A stretch of DNA of 36,112 nt from Haplosporangium gracile. Lineage: Eukaryota; Mortierellomycota; Mortierellomycetes; Mortierellales; Mortierellaceae. The notes under the pieces were generated by a model that saw only the letters and a list, made by a program, of their open reading frames with translations, made no database searches and was not told the origin of the DNA. Made by a program: the position numbers and the translations under genes. The stretch's first letter is position 1, and each line of letters opens with the position of its first letter. Shown here piece after piece: positions 1 through 11,900 of this stretch. The stretch covers positions 1-36,112 of the forward strand of contig JAAAUF010000389.1 in NCBI GenBank assembly GCA_015499985.1, given 5' to 3'.

Positions 1-506
1 CCCTACTTCCGTTGCAAGCTGCCGCTCCTATCACCGTCGTCGCAAGGAGGAGCGTCTTGTATGCTGATGCCTCGCAAGCTACTGATTAGGGACTCTTCAC
101 GTCCAGTCTTCCGTCTTGTCTTGGGATATGTTTTTTTTTTTTTTGCGTATGCATCAGAACTACTGATCTGATGCACTATCTTACTCTTTTTTTTTTTCTC
201 GTGTTTTCTTGTATTTACTTAATATTCCTCTTGAATTGCCCTAAGCGTAGATGGTTGTATACACGAAACCTTGACATGACAAGAATCGTTGGTGCACAGA
301 CTTCTGCGTCTAACAATTAACATTCCACGAGCAACAGCAATGGCAATAGCGGCGGCGGATCAAAGGAGCAGGAAGACGATGAAGCGCGGGCTACCTGGAG
401 AGAGGTCTTTCAGCTTGCGGATAACCTGGAACTGCCCGAGCTGTGCGTTCGCACCATGAGCATGATCCAACAGGCACAGCAAGTCTGTGCTTCGAGTTCG
501 AGTTGA
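1..506 (+). CDS. BTB/POZ-like protein, 3' part only (gene enters from the left edge)
   Basis: Two stretches look coding. Frame 1 from position 1 reads through a segment containing LLIRDSSRPVFRLVLGYV, which resembles the BTB strand/helix that normally precedes a YTG motif. The next gene has the corresponding PVKEISLGTFQVILQYIYTG. A last exon starting around 332-350 and ending at TGA 504-506 contains WREVFQLADNLELPELCVRTM, like the BTB helix pair that follows, and ends in a Ser tail. A GT after the first segment (130-131) and a CTAAC at 310-314 suggest one or two introns between, but the phases of the GT/AG pairs I tried do not join cleanly. The exon structure is therefore unresolved, and a decayed copy is possible. 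It is probably a tandem paralogue of the next gene. BTB proteins usually act as dimerising substrate adaptors for Cul3 ligases or as scaffolds. Confidence 0.45.
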
Positions 507-814
507 AGAAATGGGATCGATGACGAAGATGCGAGTGACTCTCGCGTTTGATCAGTGTGGGAGCGATTTTGTCGCCGCTGTCACTGAATTTTTTTTCTAT
601 TGATACTTTGACGCAAATTATTCGCACTCCTCTCTTTCACACTTCTCTACTCCATCGACACATTTCTCTGCACACTTTTCTGCACACCTTTTGTCGGTTT
701 CTGCACACTCTTTCGTCCCTTTTCAAATTAAAAAACGCACGCACACAAGGAAAAAAAATAAAAATAAAAAATAAAATAAAAAACTACTTGAGAAAAACAA
801 ACGACCATCAAACT
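507..814 (+). promoter_or_regulatory. Promoter and 5' leader of the second BTB gene
   Basis: There is no gene here. A pyrimidine-rich stretch (about 590-725) carries three copies of CTGCACAC (668-675, 680-687, 701-708). It is followed by an A-rich stretch (about 726-790) leading to the ATG at 815. I see no clear TATA box. Confidence 0.35.
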
Positions 815-3800
815 ATGAGCGACATAGTCTCCCCAGAAAGCTCGCTCTTCTGGAAGCTGACGATCCCACCAATACGGTTCGACGGCTTCTTTTGTGAATC
901 GGTCACTCGCCAGTTCGAGTCCGAGCCCGAACCTTGTAGTCAACAGAGCCATATCTGGAAATGTGCCTTCACTGAGAATATGATCAATGGCGTGGCGACG
1001 ATCGATATTGTCATCCAACGCGCTGAGATCAAGAAAAAGGGAGGTTCTCCCACCTCTTTGCCGTCTCCGTCGTCGTCTCCCTCTGGAGGTCACCAGCAAC
1101 GACAGCGCCATCAGCAGCAAGAGCAGCAGGAGCACACTTCATCATCCCAAGCTCAGTCACAGACGCAGACTCAGATGCAGGATCAGCAAGTGTACGATCA
1201 ACAACAGGGGCAGCAGAGCCGTGGACAGCTGTTATCGCCAACAAAGAACGACATGCCTACACAGATTCATTACAAGACCATTGCGCTTCATACCCCCAAG
1301 ACTCTGGCCCCGCTCATGTCCATGTTCCTTGACGGCGCCTCTACAGGCAATACTCCCATTCGCGGCAAGTCCTCCTCTCTCTTTCTCTCATGATTACTCG
1401 ATCAATACACATCAACTTATTATGTTATCAGTGTACGACTTGATGCTTCAAATTTGACTGGGGGGATTTGATGCGGACATTCGAACAGCCATGTATCTCG
1501 ACACGTTCATGACGCGCTTTTCGTTATGTCTCATTCATATACAACGACATCAAGAATTTTATATATTTTTCTCACACACACAGACTTTTTTTTCGCGTCC
1601 TAAATCTAGTTGAACTGGAGGCAAACGCGATCCTTCATCGAGGAAAATACGTCTTTGAAATTGTCCTCTCCGAAGAAATTTCATCCTACATGAACCCATC
1701 TCCCTCATCCTGCCATCGCGTCTTCGACTCCCTCTACCACGAAATCGTCGCCACAAGTCACCCCGATACATCGACTGCAGACATCTGGTTTGAGTTCTAC
1801 CCTCATTCTGCAACAGCCTCCGAAACCGCAGCAGCAGACGCTTCGACACAAGACCGTAGGACTTTACCGATCATGCTCTTACCGGTCCGTCAACGCCACT
1901 TGCATCATGAACAGGTCCACCTTGATGAGGGTTCTGCCGTGGCAGTGGTTGGGGCGCATTCTGAGAAGCTGGTCAAGTATCACTATTTTGCGGACTGGAT
2001 TGAGAGAGAGAAGCGGGCTCAGGAGCAGCAGCGGCGGAGGCAGTTAGAGGAAGAGCGGAGGATTCATCAGGAATATCACGAGCACTGCCGACAGCAGCAG
2101 CAGCAACAACAGGCGCGGTCACACAACCCATGGTGGCATTTGGAACCGCAACATCATCCTTCAGACTCCCAAGTCGGCGAGTTTGAGGACCAGCAGCGAC
2201 TGACTTGGATCGAACAACCACCTACTCCTCGTTCGTCGCGCTATGGTGACCAACAGCAGCATCCGCAGTACCAGCCACTCCAGCGTGCCGAAAACCATAC
2301 TCGCGAGACCCTTACCTATTTTCCACCCCTCCAAGGCCCATCATCACCGTCGCCCACCTCGATCTCATTTCCTCGTCACCAGCAGCACGCAAGACCCCCT
2401 CCTCCTCAACATCAGCATCAACAGCACGACCATTCTCGACCAGATCCCTCCTCACATCCTCAACAAACCGATCAACCTGTCCCACCACCACCACCAGCTC
2501 TACGGATCCCTGTGAAGGAGATCTCCTTAGGAACTTTCCAGGTCATCCTCCAATACATTTACACTGGTGCCATTGGTCTCTCGGACGGCCAGATCAAGGA
2601 CGTTGACAAGTACTGGAACGACAACCCAGAAGACCATCTGGCCCCTCAACAAAACCGGAACCCACTCGAGGACGAGGATATCCCCTCGTTCAGTTCTCTG
2701 CTGGCATATTACCATACAAGAGACTGGCCTAGCGATTCGGAGAGTTGTGGTGGTGAGAATGTTGCGCCTCGGCCTCCTGTTATTCTCCCGGTCCCTGAAC
2801 CACTCAAAGAGGCCCTTGTTGATCAGCAACAGCAGCAGCAAGATGAGGGAGAAGAAGGAGGCGAAGGGGAATTGGGCAGCGGACAAGGACCGGTTGCAGC
2901 ACCGGATCGACCGCGCACCAGCATCAAAGAAATAATGATAGCAAACGACATTCACATGTTCACGACGGCATCAGCTCAGACTGCGTGGATCCCTTGCTCG
3001 CCTCGAGACCGGCGCAAAGAGATTCGAGATCCAGGGTCCCCACCTTCGAGTCATGTTCGCCGCGAGCAGCCTATGAGCGGACACGAGGAGCAATCAGCCG
3101 ATGATTCGTCTGGTCGACAAGGTCAAGGTCGAGGCCAACGTGGAGAAGCAGAAGGAGAACAAAGCAGCAGCACCAGTGGTGGCGGACTCCACACGGTGGG
3201 CGGACCCTCCGCCTCTTCATCCTCTTCGATCACTAGTGTCCATCCATCAACCCATCAACTTCACGCCCAGAAGACCCGTCCAACCTGCTCCTGGGAATCG
3301 CTTCTCTTGGCCGCGAACCTCTTCCAACTCCAAGATCTGGAAACAACCGCCATCAAAGCGATCAAGTACCATTGCCAGATGCTTGCCTCTCGAGCGCTAA
3401 TCAACAACAATGTCATTACTGAGGCTGCCCATAATGGTTTTGATCGGTCAAATCTGGATCTGCAGCTTGTGTTGGGGGAGAGGGTTTTGTTGTCGCTGCT
3501 GACGCTTTACAAGTCGCCGTTTTTGAAGATCCATCCGGAGGGGGTAAGAGTCCTGCGAGGAGGCGGAGGCGGAAGTGGAGGCGGAGGTGAGGGAAAGGGA
3601 AAGGGTATGGGAGGAGAAGGGAAGGGTGGCGAGTCCCAGCACCGAGAACATGCACATGCAGGACCTGCAGGTCTGCAGACTCAACTGGAGGAACGATTCA
3701 GACGCCAAGCTGAAGAGCAACAAGGTGGCGGTAGAGAAAGACGAGAGGGAGAAACGGAGAAGAGAAAGAAGTCTGACAACAACGACGATGACAAGAAGCA

Positions 3801-4389
3801 GGAAGAAGGGCATCTTGGAACAGTCCGGACGGCCTCGATTTCTTCTTCTTCGTCGTCCTCGAGGTCTCGGGGCGGTGACAGTGGTGGAGCAGCATCATCT
3901 TGTGCCCGAGGATTTCGTCGTCCTTCCGAACAGGGACATAGCACCGGCACGACGCAGCAGCAGCCCTTCATGCAGGAGCACGACCCAGAGTCCTCTAGCT
4001 CCGCCAGAATCCGAACCCGAACCACCAACAGCGGTAGCAGCAATAGCGCCAGACCAACTGACCATCATCAACGTCAAGGCTACCAAGGCCACGGTGATGA
4101 CGGTGGCGGTGAAAGTCAACGTCAGCCTAGTGGAGAGTCTGGCTCCGCCGGCAGAGAAGAGAACGAAGAAGGTGAGGCAGGTGAGGAAGGAGAGGAAGGA
4201 GATGTAAGGGGAAGGAAAGGAGGAAGTAGTGGACCTGAGAGGATCACAACGCCCTTGACACTACTGGACCATCCAGAGTGTGAGACTGCTCTACAGGGAC
4301 TCTGTGAGGAGCTTCGGGAACGGTTCTTGAGCATGCGCGAGGTCATGGAGTCTCCGCACCGTGATCCTCGCAGTGAGCGCTTGGGCTAA
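815..4389 (+). CDS. BTB/POZ-domain protein with long low-complexity insertions (one GC-AG intron)
   Basis: Exons are 815-1364 and 1610-4389, giving about 1109 aa. Residues about 5-215 look like a divergent beta-sandwich (MATH-like) region ending in HRGKYVFEIVLSEE. The BTB fold seems to be spread out: AHSEKLVKYHYFADWIE (about 299-315), LRIPVKEISLGTFQVILQYI then YTG (481-503), and SWESLLLAANLFQLQDLETT (about 744-763). These blocks are separated by Gln-, Pro/His-, Ser- and Gly-rich insertions. The C-terminal third is Arg/Glu/Ser/Gly-rich and ends in an amphipathic stretch. The intron uses a GC donor (G|GCAAGT) with phase 1. Joining G to TT at 1610 restores the frame exactly, and no usable GT exists before the in-frame stop at 1391. 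The likely role is a BTB adaptor or scaffold, inferred from the domain only. The MATH-like assignment is weak. Confidence 0.7.
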
Positions 4390-4929
4390 AGGAGAAAAAA
4401 AAAAGACGTGAGGGAAATGGGAGTAGGTAGGGTGAGATTAGGTTGAGTTGGGTTAGGCAGCGGAGATCTGATGAAAAGGAGGTGAGGTTTTTGATATAGT
4501 TCTTCTTTTTTCTTTGTTGTGAATCACCTTTTTGCTTGCATTTCTCTCACGTCAACACAAGCACAGGTACACAGGCATATACAACACGCACGGCTTTCTA
4601 GATCCACATACATTCCAAAGGATACTCTCCTACGATTGGAACCAGCACTATAAACATAGCGTTCATTCCCTCGATGTCCTTTGTTGTCGTTCATTGTTTT
4701 GTTTTCTGTTGAGAATTGCAAGTAAAAGCGAATTAAGGGTGTCAATGGCCGTCATGACACCCTCTGCCATTCTTTTCACTCTACTTTATTCATTCCAGAA
4801 AAAATGAAAAAAAAAAAAACGATACATTGTCAAATTATGCTATATGAATGTGAAATTTGTGTATGTATGCTAAAGTCATGAAAGGAAAGATGGAGGTCCC
4901 GCCTCTCTCTCTCTTTTTTTTTGATATTT
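4390..4929. other. Convergent intergenic region, 3' ends of BTB gene and membrane-protein gene
   Basis: No gene is seen. Just after the BTB stop lies a short G/T-rich run with TTAGG and GGTTAGG motifs (4424-4458). On the minus strand AATAAA (plus-strand TTTATT at 4785-4790) is a possible poly(A) signal for the gene ending at 4930. An A-run lies at 4808-4820. Confidence 0.5.
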
Positions 4930-6361
4930 TTATTCATCAGACTCCGGCAAGGGCAAAAGGTGAATCGATCCAGACGAATTCCAGAACCGCTTCTGGTCAG
5001 CGCCATAAAGTCCAACTCGGACCGTTGGCAGAGTGCTGGAGCGGATCATAAATGTGACTCCTGAGTCTTCTTCGTCATCTTGATCTTCATTATTGTTGTT
5101 GGTGTCATCCTGTGAGTCGTCGCCCGTTGTTGGACCCTGGTCGTCACCATTGACATATCCATCTGTTTGCCTCTCCTTCTTCAGTGTCGAAGCTCGTTGT
5201 CTCAAGTAGTACTGGAAGATACTACCAAGGCGCTCTATCGTGTATCATGATCACAAAATTGATTAGAAAATCATTGCGTAGCCTCACAAAGTCTCACAAC
5301 AAAACGCGCGTGTGTCCCTTCAATTATCACTAACCTGGATCAAGGGTCACCCGAGACCACCGGACAAGTGTAGACTCAACAGGATTAGGCCCCATCGTCC
5401 TCTTGACAGCATGCAGATCAGGCATCGATTGTGACATGTACCCCATCCATTTTGGGGGGCGATGGCGTTGCATTTGTCCAAACGATGGTTGGTCCTCAGT
5501 CTGCAAAGGAACGCTTCGGTTTTCCGTCTTCCTGAAATCCTGAATTGGATATTGGTTGCCTCCATCCCGTCCATCTCGACTACGTCGTCGTCTTTCTTCT
5601 TTTTTTACCTTTGTAGCGACGGCGACAACAGAGCTCGCCAGATCACGGTCGAATTCGGATGCTCCCTCGGAGAGGCTCAAATCGTACTCGGACTCATCCA
5701 TATCCTCACGGAGGACCGATGAGGAGGTTGTCAGCAAGAGATCTCCATCTTTCATATCGATAGGCTCATACTGCTGAGGATGACGTGGTGCCTGGTGACG
5801 AATATCCTTGTCATCGTTGCTGTTTGTACTGTTCTGCTGCTGCGGTTGCTGCTGAGAGCGATGATAGTGTTGGTCGAAGGATCTAGGGATAGCAGGAGCA
5901 AGGACCCACAAGGAGAACGACCAAATATGGAACTCGTTTTTGACCTGCTGCAGTAACGATATCGAAGTCGTCCAGGTTTTGTGAGCTGTTGTCCGGCTGT
6001 TCGGTCCTCGTCGATATCGCTTGATCGTGATTGCATCCGAGTTGCCTTCTTTGTATAAAGAGCGATCCGCAATTTGTCGACAAGAGACTGACCGGCGTAG
6101 TATCGTCTATTGTTACGTATTCAGGACCAGAGAGGACGTTGTCAGTCTGGCTGTGTATCGCTTACGTACTCGTCACGAGTATTCGTTAGAGCATAAAGCA
6201 ACGATAGATGACAATGGCTTACCAGAGATGGTGCCTTAGTGAAAATCTGCTGTGCTCTATCCATATCCTGTCCAGTCCCGCTCAGATCTTCCGTATCAAC
6301 GTTCTTCTCACAAGACTCCTGCTCCGTGTACTCCGTTTGCTCCCGTTTTGGCTCTAATTCC

Positions 6362-6410
<49 letters not shown>

Positions 6411-7578
6411 TGTAGACGGCCAAGGAGACCACCTCCTCGTTTAGCAGCCGCTGCTCACTTATAGCCTCAGTTTTTGATCCAGCTCCATCATCATCAAGAT
6501 CCAGATATTTCGTGAGGATACCACGGCTCAAAAGAAGAAGAGTCACCGTCGCATAGAGGACCCAGACAAACATTACAACGATCCAGCACCATAACGAAAA
6601 AGGTACCATCGGCGCCAGCTCTTCTGCCTTCAAGATAGGTGACAACAGCGGGGGCCCAAACTTGGAAATGGTCGTCCAGAAGACAAGGCCCAAGAGAGAT
6701 GCTCCTGCACCCCAGATATGGATTACCAGCCTTTGTCGTGAGAATTGCTGCTGTTGTTGCAACCTCGAGTGCGCCGTTGTCTGTTGCAGTTGCAATTGCA
6801 GTTGCCCCTCATTCTGTATGCATTGACCGCTGCTGCCGTTCTTGTTAGCGAGACCGTCACTGCCACTTTCATTGATGCTACTGTTGTGATAGTAAGGGGG
6901 TGGTGGGTCTGTTGGAGTCGGAGGCATACTCATGCCCATGCTATTATTTCTATTGTTGATGTTGTTGTGGTCCTGAGCAGCGAAAACAGAGACGGTGATT
7001 GTGGACGACACCGAGAATGCCGAGGCTGATGCTGTTGCAATTGATGGTGATACTGATGTTGATATTGATGAAGAGGAGACTGATGCACCAGACACCACCG
7101 GATCTTGTGCCCCTCCTCCCTCTTCTCGAGTTGACCGTGGTGGGTATGTTACGAGGTCGTCAGAGAGTTTCGAAGAGAAAAGTTGCGAAGAGAAGAGAGG
7201 GGTTGCTGCTGTCGAAGAACGGCGATACCACCAGAAAAAGTAAAGAGCACCGGTAAAGAGAACAGGGATAGTGACGAGGGGAGGCATCCGATAGTGGTCA
7301 CAATACCACACCGACCAGACGATCCCTGCGAGGATGACACCATGAACGCGGGCGTACAGAAGGGTCTCGGCAGTATCAGTTGTCTGATTGTTATCTTTAT
7401 GCCTTCTAACGGTGTTGAAGTTGACCTTGGAGTAGTTGCCGCTGTTGTGAGAAAGAGTTGTTGTGCGTGATTTTGTTGTGAGAGGTGCCTTTTCTGGTGC
7501 TGCAGGCGGTGATGATTGTATGAATATGGATGTAGATGTGGATGTGGATGCAAGAGGAGGTCGTTTGCTGAACAGCAT
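4930..7578 (-). CDS. Multi-pass membrane protein of unknown function
   Basis: Exons on the minus strand are 7578-6223, 6106-5335 and 5234-4930, giving about 810 aa. All three junctions keep frame (CTG|GTAAGC to AATAG, and CCAG|GTTAGT to ATAG with split codon G|AG). I chose ATG 7578 (MLFSKRPPLAST) because the longer open frame upstream begins only with a TTG. Four hydrophobic segments are visible at about 76-95, 103-118, 285-304 and 328-350. A weaker Trp-rich one lies near 510-525 (FHIWSFSLWVLAPAIP). Between the TM pairs is a Ser/Asn/Gln-rich loop. After TM4 comes a run of about 17 Glu encoded by a CTC/CTT repeat on the plus strand. The C-terminal half is hydrophilic with a short motif VRWSRVTLDPGERLGSIFQYY spanning intron 2 and an acidic Asp/Asn-rich tail. 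I do not recognise the family. Confidence 0.75.
6359..6410 (+). repeat. (CTC/CTT)n microsatellite encoding poly-Glu in the membrane protein
   Basis: About 17 consecutive CTC or CTT triplets read on the minus strand as GAG/GAA, giving an uninterrupted Glu run. Such runs vary in length between strains. Confidence 0.9.
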
Positions 7579-8973
7579 AGCGATGAAGTGTGGTGGCGAG
7601 ATATTATGTGAGCTGTAAGTGGTGCTGATGAAAGGGATAAAACAACAAAGCAAAAAAAGGAACGGAAAAGGTAAGAACAGAAAAACGGATAACTAATAAA
7701 ACAAAGAAGAGAGCCTGCGTGTAGTGTCGCACACAACAGTCAGAAACAAAAGGGAAGACTTCGCCCACAGAGTATCGTGACTAAAAGCTGAAAATAGAAG
7801 AGGTTGGACGGGGATGGGGATGAGAAGTAGTGAATGAATGAAAATGGGGGGGAGGGTTGGAATGAGGAATCCGGTTTTGTTCAAAACGAACGAAAACAAA
7901 GGAAGCAAGAAACGAAAAAGAAGAAGCAGCAAGGGCAAGGAAAAAGGAAAGGCCAAGAGAGTCCATTCGGACAAGCCAAAAGGGGACAGAGGAAGAAGGA
8001 GGGTGACCAAAATGTTATTTTGGTGGCAAACCTTGTTAAGGGCGTCAATCCATGGACAAAAGGCGAGTGCATCCAACATTTTTAACTGATTGATCAAGAC
8101 CGCTTGAGTGCCTGGGAGATCTGCTGTCATTATATCGATCACTACTGTCACTATATCGGTTACTATTGTCATCGTGTCGATCACTACGGAAGGGTAGCCG
8201 GGTCAACAAAACGAAAGACAATAATAATAACGCGGTACACAACATCGCCGTTGTCAACATGAAGCAGCACACAATAACAATACCGAGCTGAAGTTCACCT
8301 CAATCAATCGATGCAACACAAGGACAAGCTGGAATTCAAGGACGACAAAAATGAGCTGCTTGCAAAAAAAAAAAAAAAGGGATAAAACACAAAGGAAAGA
8401 AAGAGGAAAAGTGATATGAAAATGTTCAAGGTATATTTTATTTGAAGAGTTGAGTCGATTTCTTTTTTTTAGCCTTCAACAAGGAAGGAGTAAGATTGTT
8501 AGTTCGTATCAAAAAGAGTCGCGTTGACCAGCTGTAATGTCTTATTTTAACTTTGAAAGAAAAAAAGGGAGAGGGGCATCCAAGGAATTGTAAACGCAAA
8601 AATCCCTGTTTTCCTTTTTCTTTTGTTATTGTTACTGTTATTGTTGTTATTGTTGTTGTTGTTGTTGTTGTTGTGGTTGTTGATGTTGTTGTTGTATTTT
8701 ACAGGAAACGTGTGGTGGGCATTAGGTAGAACAAATGGATGGGAGAGAAAAAGAAGGTGAACAAGAATAAATAAATAGGAAATAGGTAAATTAATAAGCG
8801 TAGAAAGTGTGGGCAGATGCTCGGGGCAGAAGGCAGAATGCAAGATGACCCCGACGAAAAAAAGAAAAAGGAAAACGAATAAAACAAGTGAATGATTGGT
8901 AAAATGCAAACGCGTAAAAAAGGAAAATAATAAGAAAAATGAGGCGCAACAAACAGAGTGAAGAAGGACGCGT
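7579..8973. other. Intergenic: promoter of membrane-protein gene and 3' region of Msb1-like gene
   Basis: No convincing gene is seen in about 1.4 kb. It holds a pyrimidine-rich leader on the minus strand next to 7578, purine-rich stretches on the plus strand (about 7850-8010), an A14-type run near 8366-8379 and a TTG repeat. A plus-strand TTTATT near 8437 would be AATAAA for the upstream minus gene, but it is about 530 nt beyond that stop. Confidence 0.5.
8624..8695 (+). repeat. (TTG)n microsatellite, non-coding
   Basis: Imperfect TTG/TTA triplets form a run of about 70 bp. Read on the minus strand it would be poly-Asn, but the surrounding frame has no protein-like features and lies in the 3' region of the Msb1-like gene. 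Confidence 0.85.
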
Positions 8974-11900
8974 TTAAGGCTCGCGTTGCATCATCATCTG
9001 GCGCTGTTGTTGCTTCTCGGTAAGACGAGCCATCTCTTCCTCCAGCCTGTCAATCTTGATCCAGCCCACAGCCCCATCCTTCCCTGGCTCAAGCATCACC
9101 CACCCGCTCTCCAGTCCCGTCATGTGCTCAACACTAGAAAACGGGAACACCTCGTCTAGCGACTCCTGCGTCTTCGTCAGTCCATCCTTGCCCGTCACTC
9201 CTCCTTGCTGCAATTTCTTCTTCTTCCCACCCGACTGGCTCCCGCTGACCGGCACTGGAGAGACAGAGGTCGATAGTCGATTGTTCTTCTTGTTCGATGG
9301 AGACGCCTTGAATCGCGCTCCGAAAAGTCGACTCTTCTTGGCCAGGATCGAGGGTGCAACCTGAACCGGAACCGGGACTGGGACCGGGGTCGGGGTCGGG
9401 GTCGCCATCACGGGAGCTCTACCCGCTACAGGACTTGGGGCTGGCAGCAAGGACAAAGAAGCAGCACCACCAACAGGCATAGAAGGCTTGCCAGGCTTCG
9501 CGATCGCCCTTTGAACTTCCTGTGAGACTCGTGCTGTTCCGGGCGCTGACGATGTTAGCAATGATTTTCCTGAGGTACTCCTCTGAAGCTTGTCGGAGTC
9601 GACGGGGACGGACTGCAATGGTGTCTGTGGGGGCGCAGGCAGCTGGGCCAACGGCGACGGTTTCCTTGGGGAGGCCGAGTGCATCGCCATCGACTTTGGG
9701 GCTGAGGCCGGCTCCAAGGGCTTCAGGTTGATAGGGACCGTCTGAAGTATAGGCTGTGCGGACCCGATAGGAAACGATCCAGTCCCGATAATAGTCGGTT
9801 GACCGATTCCACCGGTAGAGCCAGCTTTCAGGGCCGCTAATGCCTTGGGATCCTTGGCCAGAGCCATGAAGCTCTGTCTTGCCGCCTTGAGGGCCGCTGC
9901 CTTCTGAGCAGGGCTCGGGCCCGGGTCTTGACCTTGACCTACAACCTGTCCTGCTGCCGGCGTCTGGCCCCGAGATGTCGTCGAGCTGGTTGAGCCCGCC
10001 AGACTCGCATTCACCCCAGGACCTCCGGGCGCCGGCATCTTGGACATTCGTTTCTGAGAAAGACCGGTCAGATACTGTTCCGGTTGTTCAAAGAAATCCG
10101 TCGTGAATCCACCCTCTGAAAACGCGTCCCACTGCAACTGGTAATAGAGCTTACCATCCTTCAGAAGCGTAGCTGTCGAGAAGCGGTATTCTCTCTCGCC
10201 TGCTTTCTTGGGACTTGTAGTTGCTGCCGCGGACGGTGCAGGGGTCTCGTTTTGGATAGAGGGGAAACCCGCCGAGTCATCCAGGGAGGAACTATCGTCT
10301 GTAGTATAAGAACTGTCAGATAGTGTCCTTCCATTTGCCAACCGATGGGGTTTGCGACCAGCAGATTGCGCAGAAGCAGAAGCACCGGGGCGTTTACCGT
10401 CAGCCTTGGAAGCGTTGGCTTGGATGTAAGACTGACTTGAAGGGGATGATCGGGGGGACGACGCAGAGATCCTGCTCTTGCGACGCTGTTCCCTAACGGC
10501 TATATTGCCGGAGCCAAAGAGCGACCCCGAGCCGCGGCGTGCTCCCGTAAAATTCTTGGGAGCTGATCGGTCGATGGGCATGGGTGGCACAGGCAAGCTG
10601 TCTTGAGCGACTCGTCTCCAGCCTTCGACAGTGTCCGCTCCGCCATTGGGGGCACCGTTAAGGTGGAGTAAGCTGGCAGGAGCTGAGGCTGGAGGAAGGT
10701 TGCTATTGTTCAAAGGATGGCCGACGCTTGGAACAGCAGCAGGGGCAATGCTGGTAGCCGGACCACCTAGATCTCCTAAAAAGCTAAGCTCCAGTCGAGG
10801 AGGTTGGATTGAAACGGCTAGTGCAACGGCTGGTGCAGCGGGTGCTGTACCAACCACTTGGTTGTTGATCTTGACCGGTTTGAGCTGTTCATCACTCTGC
10901 TTGGAACGGAGCTTGTACGACAATGCGCGAATGAATCCAGAGGCCTTAAACTTGCCCTCAGGCGCGGCTGATACCGGGGCGGAGGAGGTGCCAGAAAAGG
11001 TGGCGCTATGTTGTAACTGAGGGTGGGGAGGAACGAGAGTCTTGCTGTTGGATCGGCTCAAGGGCTTCGTCTGCATGGGCGATGGCATGGTCGAAGACGA
11101 AGGCGACATCCTGCTTCCTTGGCTGCTCTTCGTGCTGGGGGACCGGTTGTGACGACTACCAGCGTCGCTATGTTGTCCGTGGGCGTATCCAGCGGGGGGA
11201 GACATGGGCTTATCCGAGAACGATTCGTGGAACTTGGATCTCATCTCGGCCTTGGGTGAGATGGGAGTGATGGGAGTGATGGGAGAAAAATGGACACAGA
11301 CTTCAGCATCCTTGGGGCGCGAGACAATCTCAGCGTTCCTCTCCATGTTGTTAGACGAAGGTTGAGGTGGTTTGGGGGAGGCGATTGAGGAGTTTGAGGA
11401 TGGGTTGGAGACAGGGGTCAGCTCGTCACTCACGCCTGCGTCAGAGTGCCTTGGAGGAAGGCTTCCGACATTGATCTCCAGCTTCTTGGCCTCGGTAGAC
11501 GATGTTTTTGACATGGATCGTCCGAGACCTTGCGAGGCGCTTCGTGTAGGAATGGTAGGTCGATCCAGATCGAGCGGTGATGATTCCAAGGAGAATGTCG
11601 AGCGAGCAGGTGAGGCACTGTCTGATTGGCCGCCATTTTGCTTTGATTGCAACAGACGAGTCCGGATATCCTCTGCCACCTGCGACCTCTCTGCCTGGAT
11701 GGCTAGCTCCCGTGTCAAAATATCCTGTCGGAGTTCATTGGGCTTCTTGTGGACGCGACCATGCATTGTATGAGGGTCCAGAGACACAGATCGGCGAAGA
11801 AGAGAATTCCGCTTGGCACGTTGAGGGTTCATTGAGGGCGATGTGTGGCCGGGGTTGATGGCATGTCCGACACGTGTCTTGTTGCCAGTAGTTAATGATC

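Noticed and set aside
548..814. In-frame extension of the BTB gene upstream of ATG 815
   Set aside because: It begins at a TTG and reads through a pyrimidine-rich and A-rich leader. The protein-like sequence starts at 815.
1391..1690. Two separate genes split at the stop in 1391 and ATG 1690
   Set aside because: Residues before ATG 1690 (VELEANAILHRGKYVFEIVL) continue the domain, and a GC-AG intron joins both halves in frame.
7579..7653. Longer N-terminus of the membrane protein
   Set aside because: The upstream frame starts with TTG only; ATG 7578 is the first Met.
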